Positions 47,526-58,549 of a stretch of 64,000 nt of DNA are shown one piece after another; position 1 is the first letter of the stretch; every line of letters begins with the position of its first letter. The notes under the pieces were generated by a model. The model had not been told where the DNA came from. It saw only the letters and a program-made list of their open reading frames with translations, and did no database searches. The DNA is from Mikania micrantha (lineage: Eukaryota; Streptophyta; Magnoliopsida; Asterales; Asteraceae). Location of the stretch: positions 1,922,001 to 1,986,000 of the forward strand of contig CM018697.1 of NCBI GenBank assembly GCA_009363875.1. Direction: 5' to 3'. The position numbers and the translations under genes were made by a program.

Positions 47526-48344
47526 TTAGTTTTCATCAGTTGTGTGTAGTGGCGATGAACCAGCGTGCTATTGTGATGGTGACACGAATACGATTATCAT
47601 AACGCAAATGAGAAAACACGTCGTAACAGCTAACACATACCGTAAAATCCAATCATACTCTGTTGTAAAAGTGACCGTTACTCTACTCTAAAACCCAAAG
47701 GTATACTCCATCGTAAACCTAAGCGTTAAAAACTAATGAAAACAATGTCCAAAGAGTAACCATAAAAAACTCAGAATCAAAACATTAAAAAGACTCGCAA
47801 CGAAAAAACCAAAAATTTACTTTTCAAGCATAATAATACCTCTTCGTACTCTATCATAAAATAAGCGTTAGAAACACGAACAAAAATACGATTTTAAAAG
47901 ATAAGCAAACATATTCTAAAATCAAAACTAAAAAAAAAACAATAATAAAAAAAGTCATAAATTTATTGTGGTTACAATAAAATAAATAAACTTTCAAAGA
48001 AGTAGTATGAGAAACAACCTAAAGGTCTTAAGCTCAATCCCCATTAAGGTCGATTTTCCTTTAAGGCCAACGACACGGTTTGCTTGCAGCCACGCTTTAC
48101 GCGTTCCTTTTGATTTTTTCGGGTATTGGATGAGACCCAGAAGTTTACCACGTAAGTGAATTCCTACAGTTAAAAAAAATAAACTAAAATAAATAAAAAT
48201 TTTCCGGTTGAAATGAAATAAATATAACTATACTATTTATTACCTTCTTTTCTAACACACACACATATATAAATGAAGTAAATATAACCATTCATAACGT
48301 TTGATTTTTAATATATATGGGTGCGATTCTTTTGTTAACCCATG
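47526..48344. other. Intergenic DNA of unit B
   Basis: No gene. It is homologous to 24950-25700 and 55430-55735/59800-60130, including the conserved CCATTAAGG / TTTGCTTGCAGCCACGC block at about 48010-48165. Confidence 0.6.
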
Positions 48345-48556
48345 TTTATTGCGTTAACTGAAAAACTATATCTTATTACTTTGGGACCCACATCAAAGTA
48401 ATATAAAGGTGTAGATTTTTCTGTTTTTTTTTAATGTAAGTGGGTCTTACGTTAATTACATTAATTAAAAAAGAAGAAAAAAGACCTACACCTTTAGATT
48501 CACTTTAATGTGGGTCACAAAGTAATAATATATAGTTATTTGATTAACACAATAAA
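48345..48556. mobile_element. Foldback MITE-like element
   Basis: About 212 bp with long imperfect inverted arms. TTTATTGCGTTAACTGAAAA and ACCCACATCAAAGTAATATA on the left answer their reverse complements on the right. No ORF. The target duplication was not resolved, so the superfamily is unknown. Confidence 0.6.
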
Positions 48557-48875
48557 GGGAGATTTAATAACTATTTGAAGACTATCAAGGCAATGTCTTT
48601 GACATTGGACGTTCAGAAAGATTTAATCAGTAAGTTAAAACATAAATAACTTATTAGACGTAAACCAATGCAGAATTACGTCAGTAGCACCAGTTTGCAA
48701 GTGATCTTGCTACGTAAGACATCAAGTGAGTTCTTATAGCCCTGTTTTAAATGTTTTACCATTTTGGGCTGATATGCATGTTATAAAGTTATTTTATGAA
48801 ATGATTGTTTTACCTGACTACGGTCGGATAAAAGAATATTTTAAAGTTTAATTTGTGTTCATAAATATTTGATTA
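48557..48875. other. Intergenic DNA, nothing recognised
   Basis: AT-rich, no gene or clear repeat. Confidence 0.5.
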
Positions 48876-49157
48876 CTAGATTAGTACCCCGTGTATTACA
48901 CGTGCACTAAAACAAGTTCCTAGACAAATTAACGGCTTAGAAATGATCAATCCTTGTTATTGATTACCCAGATATCATGAAATATCACAACATAGCATTA
49001 GAATAGGTTTAACAACCATGTTTAACATACTATTGTGCCTGTTATCACAAACATGAGATAATCGTTTCAATGAGTATGTTAATGGTTGTGATTAGTTTGA
49101 AACACCTGGATTTCATGTTGCATATCAAAGATTAATCAAACTAATCACCTACGTTGT
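48876..49157 (-). mobile_element. Truncated Helitron-like end
   Basis: CTAG at 48876 followed by ACCCCGTGTATTACACGTGC resembles the Helitron 3' end at 46022. The other end is not recognisable before the unit C boundary at 49158. Confidence 0.35.
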
Positions 49158-49918
49158 CATAATCAAATGGTTTAAATAATTATGACCATTGTTATGATTC
49201 CATGCAAACCGGGCATTATAACGGCTCAAAACAAGGATTTACCCGTTAGAAATTCGAGTTTGTCATTTATAATCGATCCTAGCCATCATCTAGGCAATAA
49301 TCAACAACCCTAACTATATCATCACGTTCAAAAACAATATTTAATCATTCATTATCAATCTAGAAGGTTAAAAGGAACCGTTACCTATTCAAACGAAGTT
49401 CTGCGCGTAAAGAGACGATCCGGACTTGTATTAACGATCCTTGGTGTGATCCATGTGATCAAGAGGCTTCAAACTTGAAGATTTTATGGATTGAAGATGG
49501 TTTTTCGTGTGGGGAAAGCTGATCGTCGAAGATCAGAATAAAATTTGAGTTTTATAGATGAAAATTGACTTTTTAAGCCCAAATCCCGTCCTGCTGACAC
49601 TAGGCGCATCGCCCAAAACCGGGCTGGGAGATGGGGCGTACCGCGCGGGTACTAGGGCGGCCAGATCATTTTCGCGTGCACCGGGCGCATCGCCCCATGT
49701 CAGTATTTGGCTCGGGGCGTACCGCCCCAGACCCTTTTTGTCCACTTTTCGATTTTTATCTTCGTTTCGCGATTCCGGATATTCCGTAACTCCGTTTCGC
49801 GCACGGTTTTCGCCCATGTTCACCATTTCTCGACTACTATCAACCTGTAATAATTTCGTTTGTCAAATCAACGTGGATTTTAAGCACGTTCAAATGTGCT
49901 AGATCTTCGGCTGTTACA
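49158..49918 (-). repeat. LTR remnant in unit C (without the P450 patch)
   Basis: The paralog of 19466-20252, starting TGTAACAGCCG at 49918 on the minus strand. At 49643-49660 it has GCGCGGGTACTAGGGCGG where unit A has the 44-bp P450-derived stretch. It is therefore the reference for the unpatched state. Confidence 0.7.
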
Positions 49919-51273
49919 CTAATAGCACATATTAGCACATATCGAAAAGGAAACCAACTTATTCCTTAAAAATAGCAACTCTTCCTGATTTAATGGATAG
50001 CATGATATCTGCAAATATGGAAATTTCTTTTGTGTCCTTATTTCCATTTTAAACAACATATTAATTACGATCATGCCACTGGTTCGTTAATGACAATTGA
50101 TCTTAACACATCAAAGGTTCAGATCATTTCTCATTATTTTTACAAAAATATTATTTTGTACAATAACCTTACTATATATATATATATGTATATATCTCAA
50201 ATTTTTAACATGTTAGGTTTTAGCCCTTCTACTTTTTTATAACATTCTTAAGTGTCAATTTAACACTTTATAATTTTTGCTAACCTAGAAAACTAATTTT
50301 GTTACATGCTTATTTTCATGCTCGTATCAAAATAAATTTAACTTGGTATATGCTTTGATGTAAACATTGTTCGTAAACTAGTAGAGTCAAATATAATATA
50401 TTTTTGTTACTTTGTAGTTATTTTAATTTGATATGCATTTTGATTTAGTCTATGTTTCTATGTAATTTTTTTTTTTGAAATGAGTCAGGTCTAATATAAT
50501 TAATTAGCAAAGCTTGTTTGGATCAAGTAGGGTAAATAATAACCTATGTTTGTTTGTTTACTGAGGACATAGTTGTGCCTAAAGGAGTTGGCTTGTACAT
50601 GCTTTTAAGTTGGTTGGTTACGTAGGGTGTTATACAATAATTTATTAATTTTTTTTTCCTTTAACTTATATTTTTAAAATTATTGTACCGTAACGTATTT
50701 TTTAGAAAATTATGTTGTATAAAATTCTTTATGGTAATGTACAAGCCAACAACTTTGATTGTTCGTCTTGTTCCAAATTCTTCATGGTGGTATTAGGATA
50801 TGGAATAGCCTTTCATGGAAGCCTTTGATTGTCCGTCTTGTTTCAAATTCACATAAAAATGTAAAATATGCTATTTAGATATATTATCATAATTTTACAT
50901 ATAAAATAATTAATTATATATATATATATATACACTTTGAATACATACAAGTTACATAAATAAAAAACTCGTTTAGGTCTGAGTCGACTTGAGTTCGATA
51001 TTTGAAGCACGAGCTCAATACGTAAGCTAGCTATATTTCTAGGCTTGGGCTTATTTAGACTCGGTTTATTCGAGTTTTTTTACTGATCTAATCCCAAATA
51101 ATTCACGAGTCAGCTTGATTCATTTACATTCATATATTAACTCAATAAAACAAAAATTGGTTGAGGGTGTCAATCTAGTCAAAATGGAAACAATTGTGTC
51201 AAAATGAAAATAATTGTGTCAAAATGAGAACATCTAACATCCATTTAATGCAAACAGAACATAATCCGGTGGC
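49919..51273. other. Intergenic DNA 3' of P450 copy 3
   Basis: Homologous to 20253-21624 with only small differences; contains TA runs near 50174 and 50918. No gene. Confidence 0.7.
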
Positions 51274-51856
51274 TAGGGCTGTAATCGAGTCGAGCCGAGC
51301 CGAGCCAGGCCTGGCTCTAGCTCGGCTCTAGCTCGGCTCTTGAATTTTCGAGCCAAGCTCGAGCCGAGCCGAAATTTCTTTCGAGCCAAAAATCTTGGCT
51401 CCAGCTCGGCTCGTAAAAAACCTCGAGCCACGAGCCAGCTCGTTTTTTTTTTTCCTCCACTTTATATTTTATATATATAATCTAATATATATAAAATCCA
51501 ATATATATGCATATATATAATTATATATAAAATTTAATATATACATTTATATTATACATGTATATACATACATGCATACATACATGCATACATATATATT
51601 ATACATAATATGTATATTTATATAAATATGTGTATAAATATTGTATATATATTATGTATAATATATATGTGTGTGTATATAATTTAATATATATATATAT
51701 ATATATATTAAAAATCGAGCCGAGCTACGAGCCGAGCCAACGAGTCGAGCCATGAGCCGAGCTCGAGCCGAGCCTTTTTCGAGCCGGGCTTTTTCGAGCT
51801 TTTTTCGAGCGAGCTTCGAGCCGAGCCTCGAGCCGCGAACTTTTTGAACAGCCCTA
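51274..51856. mobile_element. Non-autonomous hAT element (MITE)
   Basis: 583 bp with terminal inverted repeats TAGGGCTGT / ACAGCCCTA and an 8-bp duplication CCGGTGGC (51266-51273, 51857-51864). Both are hallmarks of hAT. Unit A has the empty site at 21617-21624. Both subterminal regions are packed with GAGCCGAGC motifs in inverted orientation around an AT-rich TA-repeat core. No transposase is encoded. Confidence 0.92.
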
Positions 51857-52430
51857 CCGGTGGCCAATTCAACAATTGTTGAAAACCCCTCTTGGCTTGA
51901 CAAATATAATATACACAATCGACAATTAATATACATAAATAAGTAGTAGAGAAAGACATATGTGATATGTCCCTCTATGATGCATTTTCAGGTTTATTTT
52001 CTTGTCTCTATCATAATAAATTATAAGATATCTGTTAATATGTGATGCTTTATATTTTATCGTTTATCTTCCCATAAATTAATAATATTATAAAAATATA
52101 TTTTAGATATCTAATATAGATTCAATTATCAATAATTATTATATTACTAACTTAACGCTATTAATTATTATTTAGTTATTTTTTATTTAGCCTATGTAAT
52201 ATAAGATTTTCAAACCTACTTACTTTTTCGGAAGACAATCCTTCCATATTAAATTGTTAAGAAAGAAGTTTGGCATTTTAGCTAGGAAGGAATATGTTGT
52301 TTATACAAGGTATTTTAATTTATTTGTATTTAAAATAAAATAAAAAACAAACAATAAATATTCCAAAAAGTACAAAAAAACAGCAGGTCTTGCAATCATC
52401 CACAAAGGATATTAACCGTATAGACAAGCA
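51857..52430. other. Intergenic DNA just 3' of P450 copy 3
   Basis: Nearly identical to 21617-22190. A minus-strand AATAAA lies about 107 bp after the P450 stop, as in copy 1. No other gene. Confidence 0.7.
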
Positions 52431-54351
52431 TTACATGTAGAGGTTCACATGGGATAATCGTTGAGATGGTATTGCAATGAGCGGCTTCTTCTTTCTAAGT
52501 GTTATACCAAAATCTTCACATAGGTCATGCTTCTCACCATGCGGCAAGCTCCAGTTAAAGGAGTGCAAGAGCGAAGCCGAGATAAACATCAACATTTTCT
52601 CTGCCAAAGGCAAACCTGGACACAATCTTCTCCCTGAACCAAATGGGAAGAAGTTCAAATTGTTTCCATTGTACCATTTTTTTGTCTCGAGGCATGTCAA
52701 GAATCTCTCAGGCTTGAAGTCCAAGGGGTTGTCCCAATACCGAGGATCCCGATGGATCGACCACACATTTAGAAGGACGGTGCTACCCTTTGGAACTATA
52801 TACCCACCTACCGTGCAATCATGGCTTGGTGACCGTGGGATTAGGAAAGGGACTACGGGGTGTAACCTTAGTGTTTCCTTAATCGTCGCATCTAAATATC
52901 GTAGTCTTGGGAGATGGGATTCTTCCACCATGTTGTTTAGTCCTACAATTTCTTCCAACTCTTTTTGAACCTTTTCCATTACATCATGATTTTGCATAAC
53001 CTCTGCCATTACCCATTCTATAAGAGTTGCTGTTGTTTCGGCTCCTGCAATCATGACATCCTGTTACAAAAAAAGTTTAAAAACATTATTTCAACGCGAC
53101 CCGACATTTATAGTTGACAAGGCATGCGACCCACAAAATGTAGTATGTAAAACATATAAACAAACAAACAAATTTACCCTGTACATTCCCACTTTTCAAT
53201 AGAGTTTTGGGGGAAAAATGGACACAAACCTTATTCTATCCCAGTTAGGATAGATAGGCTGCTCCGAAAGAGTCCTCAACTCAAAATCATCGTTTGAAGT
53301 TGATAATCCCAACATTTTTAACGTTATAATCACAAAATAAGTAAAATAACGCTAAAATTATTGCAATTTTACTTTGGCCCCTTGGCCAACGCATATACAT
53401 ATTATATATGTGGACCACAAATGAGACGTTAAAAGCTTAATTACTTACCACGAGAAGTGCCTTTATGTGGGTGATGTCAAGGGGTGTTCCGTCTTCCTGG
53501 TTTTTGAGATCTAACAAGATTTGCAAGAAATCTTTCTTTCCTTCATGATCATGAACTCCTTCATGTGAAATCATGGAGTTTGATTTGGTTCTTTCATCAA
53601 TCATGCGTTCGATAATTCGATCCATCATCTTAAGTTGCTTCTTCATGTCCCGCTCGACTCGTTGCAGATCTAACCATGCAAGACTAGGGAAGAAATCGGA
53701 CAAATTCGATCGTCCGAAAATCTCATTAATGTTCTGAGCCACCGTCTGCAACTCAGCACCAAGATGAAGGCTCACTTCAGGTGAAGTGTTTCCCAAAATC
53801 ATGCTTGTTAGGACGTTCGACTCCGTCAAAAACGAAACTTGGTTTATGTCGACTGCTGTCCCGATTCGACCAAACACATTCTTGATGGTTTTCGTAACTT
53901 CGTCGTTTCGAAAAGAACTACACGCTTCAAGATTCTTGTTGCTTAGAGCCTCATGCACGAATATCTTACGAAGCTTACGCCAATGAGAGTTGTTATTAGA
54001 CCATACTATATCTTGGCCTCCGTATGTTATCACGGAGGCCGCGACACTGAGGTTGCGGTTCGCAAAGGTCTGATCTTGGTCACGGGTGATGGATTTTGCT
54101 AATTCTGGGGTGTTTATCACAACATGAAGCTTGCTCCCCAAACGGAGCTTGAAAATGGGACCGTAGGTGTGAGCCATGTTGGTGAGCTGTTTGTGTAGGT
54201 CAGGTCCAAGAAATGGAAGGTACCCAACAATTGGCAAGGAATAAGGACCTGGTGGTAATTGGCTCGAACGTTTTAGCTTGTACCATAATAACATCACTGC
54301 TGAAATGGTGATCATACATAATAATTCAATGCTGCTTATTTGTTGTGTCAT
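52431..54351 (-). CDS. Cytochrome P450, CYP706-like, copy 3 (2 exons)
   Basis: Exon 1 is 53449-54351 and exon 2 is 52431-53060, with a 388-bp phase-0 intron. The product is 510 residues with I-helix AGAETT, ETLR, PERF and heme loop FGSGRRLCPG intact. By my count it differs from copy 1 at six residues. One changes the proline hinge (QLPPGP at 31-36 instead of PLPPGP). Two lie close together in exon 2 (SPSHDC for SPSQDC, GGYIVP for GGYTVP), in the part after ExxR where plant P450s often contact substrate. The flanks are nearly identical to those of copy 1, so these two are the youngest pair. Likely an endoplasmic-reticulum monooxygenase; substrate unknown. Confidence 0.9.
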
Positions 54352-54418
54352 TTTGCCAAATCAAGAAAAAATAAAGAAAACTTTGATATATATGAATTAA
54401 ACCTACTGGCTGCATGTT

Positions 54419-54431
54419 ATATATATATATA
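54419..54431 (-). promoter_or_regulatory. TATA box of P450 copy 3
   Basis: A TATATATATAT run 68-80 bp upstream of the ATG. The spacing is slightly longer than in copies 1 and 2 because of an insertion of about 15 bp next to the start codon. Confidence 0.55.
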
Positions 54432-54631
54432 CACCACCATGAATATAAAATATTATATTTGTACGTGTAGTGTGAATATGTATCCATCTTGGTCATTGGC
54501 TCAAGACTCGTCAAAGTTGATGCATTTTTATTTTTTAAGTGAATTACCGAGAAGATACATTTGGTTATAATGTTTCATAAATTACTCATATAATCACAAA
54601 ATTTAAAAATTTGTAACATATAGTTGTTATG

Positions 54632-55091
54632 AAATTTTTTTGTTATAGGTGTTTTGGATGTCCATGCATGAAAAATGGGTGATTTCGAAGTTTGTTTTGG
54701 TTTATTGTTTATAGGGCTTACGCTACACCAAGTAACGGAAGTGGGTGACATGGCGCAAAACAGATAGTGGAAACATGGGTTATTGCCACATATGCATGTT
54801 CCGCTACTTTCCGCTACTCTAAGTAGCGGAAGTGGGTTAAAATTGTTAATTTTTCGGTAACAAATGTTTCTTTTTCCTGCTAATTAGAAGATTTAATCCT
54901 CTTTCGCTACCTCAAGTGGCGGAAGCTAATGATGTGACATTATCTCGATTTTCCAACGTTTTATTGGTTGCCAAGTCACCCCACTTCCGCTACCTCAAGT
55001 AGCGGAGCACCCAAAAACCAAAATCATCCTTCAAACCACCTAGAAACCATGGCTATTATCTCAAACAACCTAGAACAAAAAAAAAAATATA
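54632..55091. mobile_element. Mutator-like MITE with repeated CCGCTAC hairpins
   Basis: A 460-bp insert in the foldback element upstream of P450 copy 3. The flanks GTTGTTATG (54623-54631) and TTTGTTATG (55092-55100) form a 9-bp duplication with one mismatch; unit A reads straight through (near 24638). The ends are imperfect inverted repeats built on TTTTTTTGTTATAGGTGTTT. Inside, TTCCGCTAC and GTAGCGGAA recur and form short hairpins near 54803-54830, 54902-54928 and 54983-55006. No ORF. A 9-bp duplication points to Mutator-like elements. Confidence 0.65.
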
Positions 55092-55737
55092 TTTGTTATG
55101 TGAGGGTAATTTGGTCAAATATGTGAGATTAGTTTGGTGAGTTAAGCAGTATATGTGTTACAGATGCATAAAGTTTGGGATCGTATAAGTAATTTATAAA
55201 ATCTAAAACCAATGATTCGGTAATTTCCTTTATTCTTTGTTTAGTATCCACTTGGAATAGAACATTCCAGGGCGTTGAAATCAAGAATGCATATGCGTGT
55301 TTCCACTTTCAACTAAAGAATACCATAAATTTTATTCATAATATAATACATTAGCAACGAAAATGACTTATTTTGAATTAACATGATTGAGAACAGTTGC
55401 TGGTTTAATTTAATTAGTTTTCATCAGCTAAGTGTAGTGGCGGTGAACCAGGGTGGTATTGTGACGGTGACACGAATACGAATATCATAATACATATGAG
55501 AAAACACGTCGTAACAGCTTAGACATGCCGTAAAACTCAATCATACTCTGTTGTAAAAGTGACCGTTACTCTACTCTAAAATCCAAAGGTATACTCCATC
55601 GTAAACCTAAGCGTTAAAAACCCGAATTAAAACAATGTCCAAAGGTAACCATAAAAAACTCAAAATCAAAACATTAAAAAGACTCGCAATGAAAAACCAA
55701 AAATTTACTTTTCAAGCATAATAATACTTCGTCATAC
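55092..55737. other. Upstream intergenic DNA of unit C
   Basis: No gene; homologous to 24640-25236 and to parts of 45800-47850. Confidence 0.6.
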
Positions 55738-56317
55738 TGTAACATTTCAATATTTTAAGTAAATTCAAAAATTATTAATGAGAAATTCGAAGTGTTTATA
55801 TAGAAAAAAAACATTTTTATGGGTAATTTATAACAATAATATTTAAGTTAAAATTTTTTTTAATTAAATAAACTTTATAAAATAATAAGAATAATAATTG
55901 TAAGAGATTATATTAAACAATTAGCAAAATAAATAAATATCACTACTTATACAAGTAAAATTATAAAAACATTATGAGTATAATTTTAGAGATTTTATAA
56001 AATGATTATAAATTTTTTTACAAACTACGGGGACCAAATCTGACAAGAATTAAAACTGAAACTAAAGAGGAAACATGGAGGGACCAAAAATGACAAACCC
56101 TTATAGTTGTCTTCTTCCTCACCCATATCACCCATGGAGCCCCATTCGCGACCCATACCGAAAATTCAGCCATTCTAGAGGATAAAACAAACAAAATTTG
56201 AATTTTAAACGACTACGAATATCATGGAATCGTTATCAAGCCCAATTCGTTGGATTAAAGTCAAAATAATACGAAAATTAAGCCTAAACACCCGTAAACG
56301 ATCGTGTATACGAATTC

Positions 56318-56327
56318 TATATAAACA
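56318..56327 (+). promoter_or_regulatory. TATA box in the solo LTR
   Basis: CTATATAAAC followed by a leader-like sequence; a probable LTR promoter upstream of the GC-rich repeats. Confidence 0.5.
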
Positions 56328-56591
56328 CTCATAAAAACCAAATTAAATTCACTCATACACGCATTATAGTCCTGCGAAACTTTCTGTAAACCTAGAGCAC
56401 ATTCACAACACATCTAGATCGTGATTCAAGGAGCTAAAACATCCGGTTGCTCGTGCTCTTGACCACCAGTCGAAATCACAATAAATCGCAACAAAGCGCC
56501 ACAATGCGCCTCATTGCGCCCCCACGCCCCCGCGCCTCATTGCGCCCCCACGCCCCCGCGCCTCCGTGGGGCGCGCGCGCGTGTTCTCTTC

Positions 56592-57934
56592 GTGTTCTGG
56601 TTAGGCCAAAGGGGGGCCGAGGTCCGCAAGACCCCGTGTCATAGTGCCAAATGATGGGCCGCCCATGTGCCGCCCGGCTTAGCATAGGTGCCGCGCACGG
56701 GCCGCATGGCCAGGCCATGGGGCCGCCCGGCTTCCATGGCTTTCAACAAGTAGCACCCCCATATATATACATTCTGCACAAAAAGTAAAGTGACTGGAAC
56801 AGACACTACCTTTCTCCTTAGCCCCCCACAAGCCAAAATCGATAAATAGGTTGCCGAAGCCGCCCAACAAGGTGGAAACATTCGGAAAAAGGCTACCGCA
56901 GGGGGCCCGGGGTGCGCAGGACCCCGTGTCATCGTGCCACGCGATGGGCCGCCTATAGGCCGCTTGGCCTAGAAATGGTGCCGCGCCCGGGCCGCATGGC
57001 CAGGCCATGGGGCCGCCCGACTCCCATGGCTTTCAACTACTGGTACCCCCCTATATATACATTCTGCACAAAAAGTAAAGTGACTGGAACAGACACTACC
57101 TTTCTCCTTAGCCCCCAACAGGCCAAATCGATTGAAACCTTGCCAATGCCGCCCAACAAGCTCGCAACTTCCGGAAAAAGGCTACCGCAGGGGGGCCGGG
57201 GTGCGCAAGACCCCGTGTCATCGTGCCACGCGATAGGTTGCCCATAGGCCGCTTGGCCTAGAAATGGTGCCGCGCCCGGGCCGCATGGCCAGGCCATGGG
57301 GCCGCCCGACTCCCATGGCTTTCAACTACTGGTACCCCCTATATATGCATTCTGCACAAAAAGTAAAGTGACTGGAACAGACACTACCCTTCTCCTTAGC
57401 CCCCCACAGGCCAAAATCGATAAAAACTTGCCAATGCCGCCCTCGAAACTTCCGGAAAAAGGCAACCGCAAGGAGGCCGGGGTGCCCAAGACCCCGTGTC
57501 ATCGTGCCACGCGATGGGCCGCCCATAGGCCGCTTGGCCTAGAAATGGGGCCGCGCCCGGGCCGCGTGGCCAGGCCATGGGGCCGCCCGGCTCCCATGGC
57601 TTTCAACTACTGGTACCCCCCTATATATATTCTGCACAAAAAGTAAAGTGACTGGAACAGACACTACCCTTCTCCTTAGCCCCCCACAGGCCAAAACCGA
57701 TAAAAACTAGCCAATAACGCCCCGCAAGCTCGCAACATCCTGAAAAAGGCAACCGGAAGGAGGCCGGGGTGCCCAAGACCCCGTGTCATAATGCCACGCG
57801 ATGGGCCGCCCATAGGCCGCTTGGCCTAGAAATGAGGCCGCGCCCGGGCCACATGGCCAGGCCATGGGGCCGCCCGGCTCCCATGGCTTTCAACTACTGG
57901 TACCCCCTATATATACATTCTGCACAAAAAGTAA
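56592..57934. repeat. GC-rich 280-290 bp tandem repeats in the solo LTR
   Basis: GACCCCGTGTCAT recurs at 56630, 56920, 57209, 57490 and 57777 (periods 290, 289, 281 and 287). Each unit has GGGCCGCCCATAGGCCGC-like GC-rich DNA, GGCCAGGCCATGGGGCCGCC, then CTATATATAC followed by ATTCTGCACAAAAAGTAA. The fifth copy is partial. Overlapping ORFs on both strands are a by-product of base composition. Confidence 0.93.
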
Positions 57935-57936
57935 CC

Positions 57937-58070
57937 ATTAGCTCGATTAACCATCCGGGGGCATGGGGGCGCAATGAGGCGCATTGTTCTATACACCATT
58001 AGCTTCGGTTTTCAGAGAGTAACAAAAGCCCCATCATTAATTTAACAATCGGATGGTTAATCGAGCTAAT
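57937..58070. repeat. Perfect 20-bp inverted repeat in the solo LTR
   Basis: ATTAGCTCGATTAACCATCC at 57937-57956 and its exact reverse complement at 58051-58070, with 94 bp between. The loop also holds an inverted copy of the CGCCTCATTGCGCCCCCA motif found near 56510. Confidence 0.85.
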
Positions 58071-58169
58071 TCGAATGAGGAAGAGGCTAGGGTTTCGGTT
58101 TTCTTTAAACTGATTTTGGGAACGAATAGCATATATGTTAAAAGAAATCGTTTTGGCTTCTAAACGCAA

Positions 58170-58250
58170 ACAAGGCTTGTAGACCAACCGGTTAAGCCTC
58201 CTAGCTTCCATATAAGTGGTCGCGGGTTCGATCCTTTCCGGCACCGGGTC
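58170..58250 (+). other. tRNA-like segment in the solo LTR
   Basis: TAGACCAACCGG (58180-58191, close to an A box) and GGGTTCGATCC (58224-58234, a perfect B box) lie about 44 nt apart, with GTGGTCGC before the B box as in a tRNA T arm. It may be a captured tRNA or SINE head. No complete cloverleaf was shown. Confidence 0.5.
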
Positions 58251-58351
58251 GGAGCAAATTTTTTTCATTTTATTTATAACTATTTATTTATTAATCATTT
58301 TTAAATTCTTATTTCACATGATTTTTTTATAAACATAAAACTATTAAATTG

Positions 58352-58393
<42 letters not shown>

Positions 58394-58395
58394 TT
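58352..58395. repeat. (TA)n(TG)n microsatellite
   Basis: A compound run of about 11 TA followed by about 9 TG dinucleotides. Further TA and TTTA runs follow to 58600. Confidence 0.9.
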
Positions 58396-58517
58396 CAGTT
58401 TATTTATTTATATAATTTATTTATTTACTTATTTATTTATTCCTTTTAATTAAATACACAAAAAGTTATATTTAGTTCGTGTATTCTTTACTCACTTATT
58501 TATTTATTTCTTTAAAA

Positions 58518-58549
<32 letters not shown>

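Noticed and set aside
56447..57646. Overlapping ORFs of 60-116 residues on both strands
   Set aside because: They are by-products of GC-rich tandem repeats in a solo LTR, with different frames in successive units and no domain.
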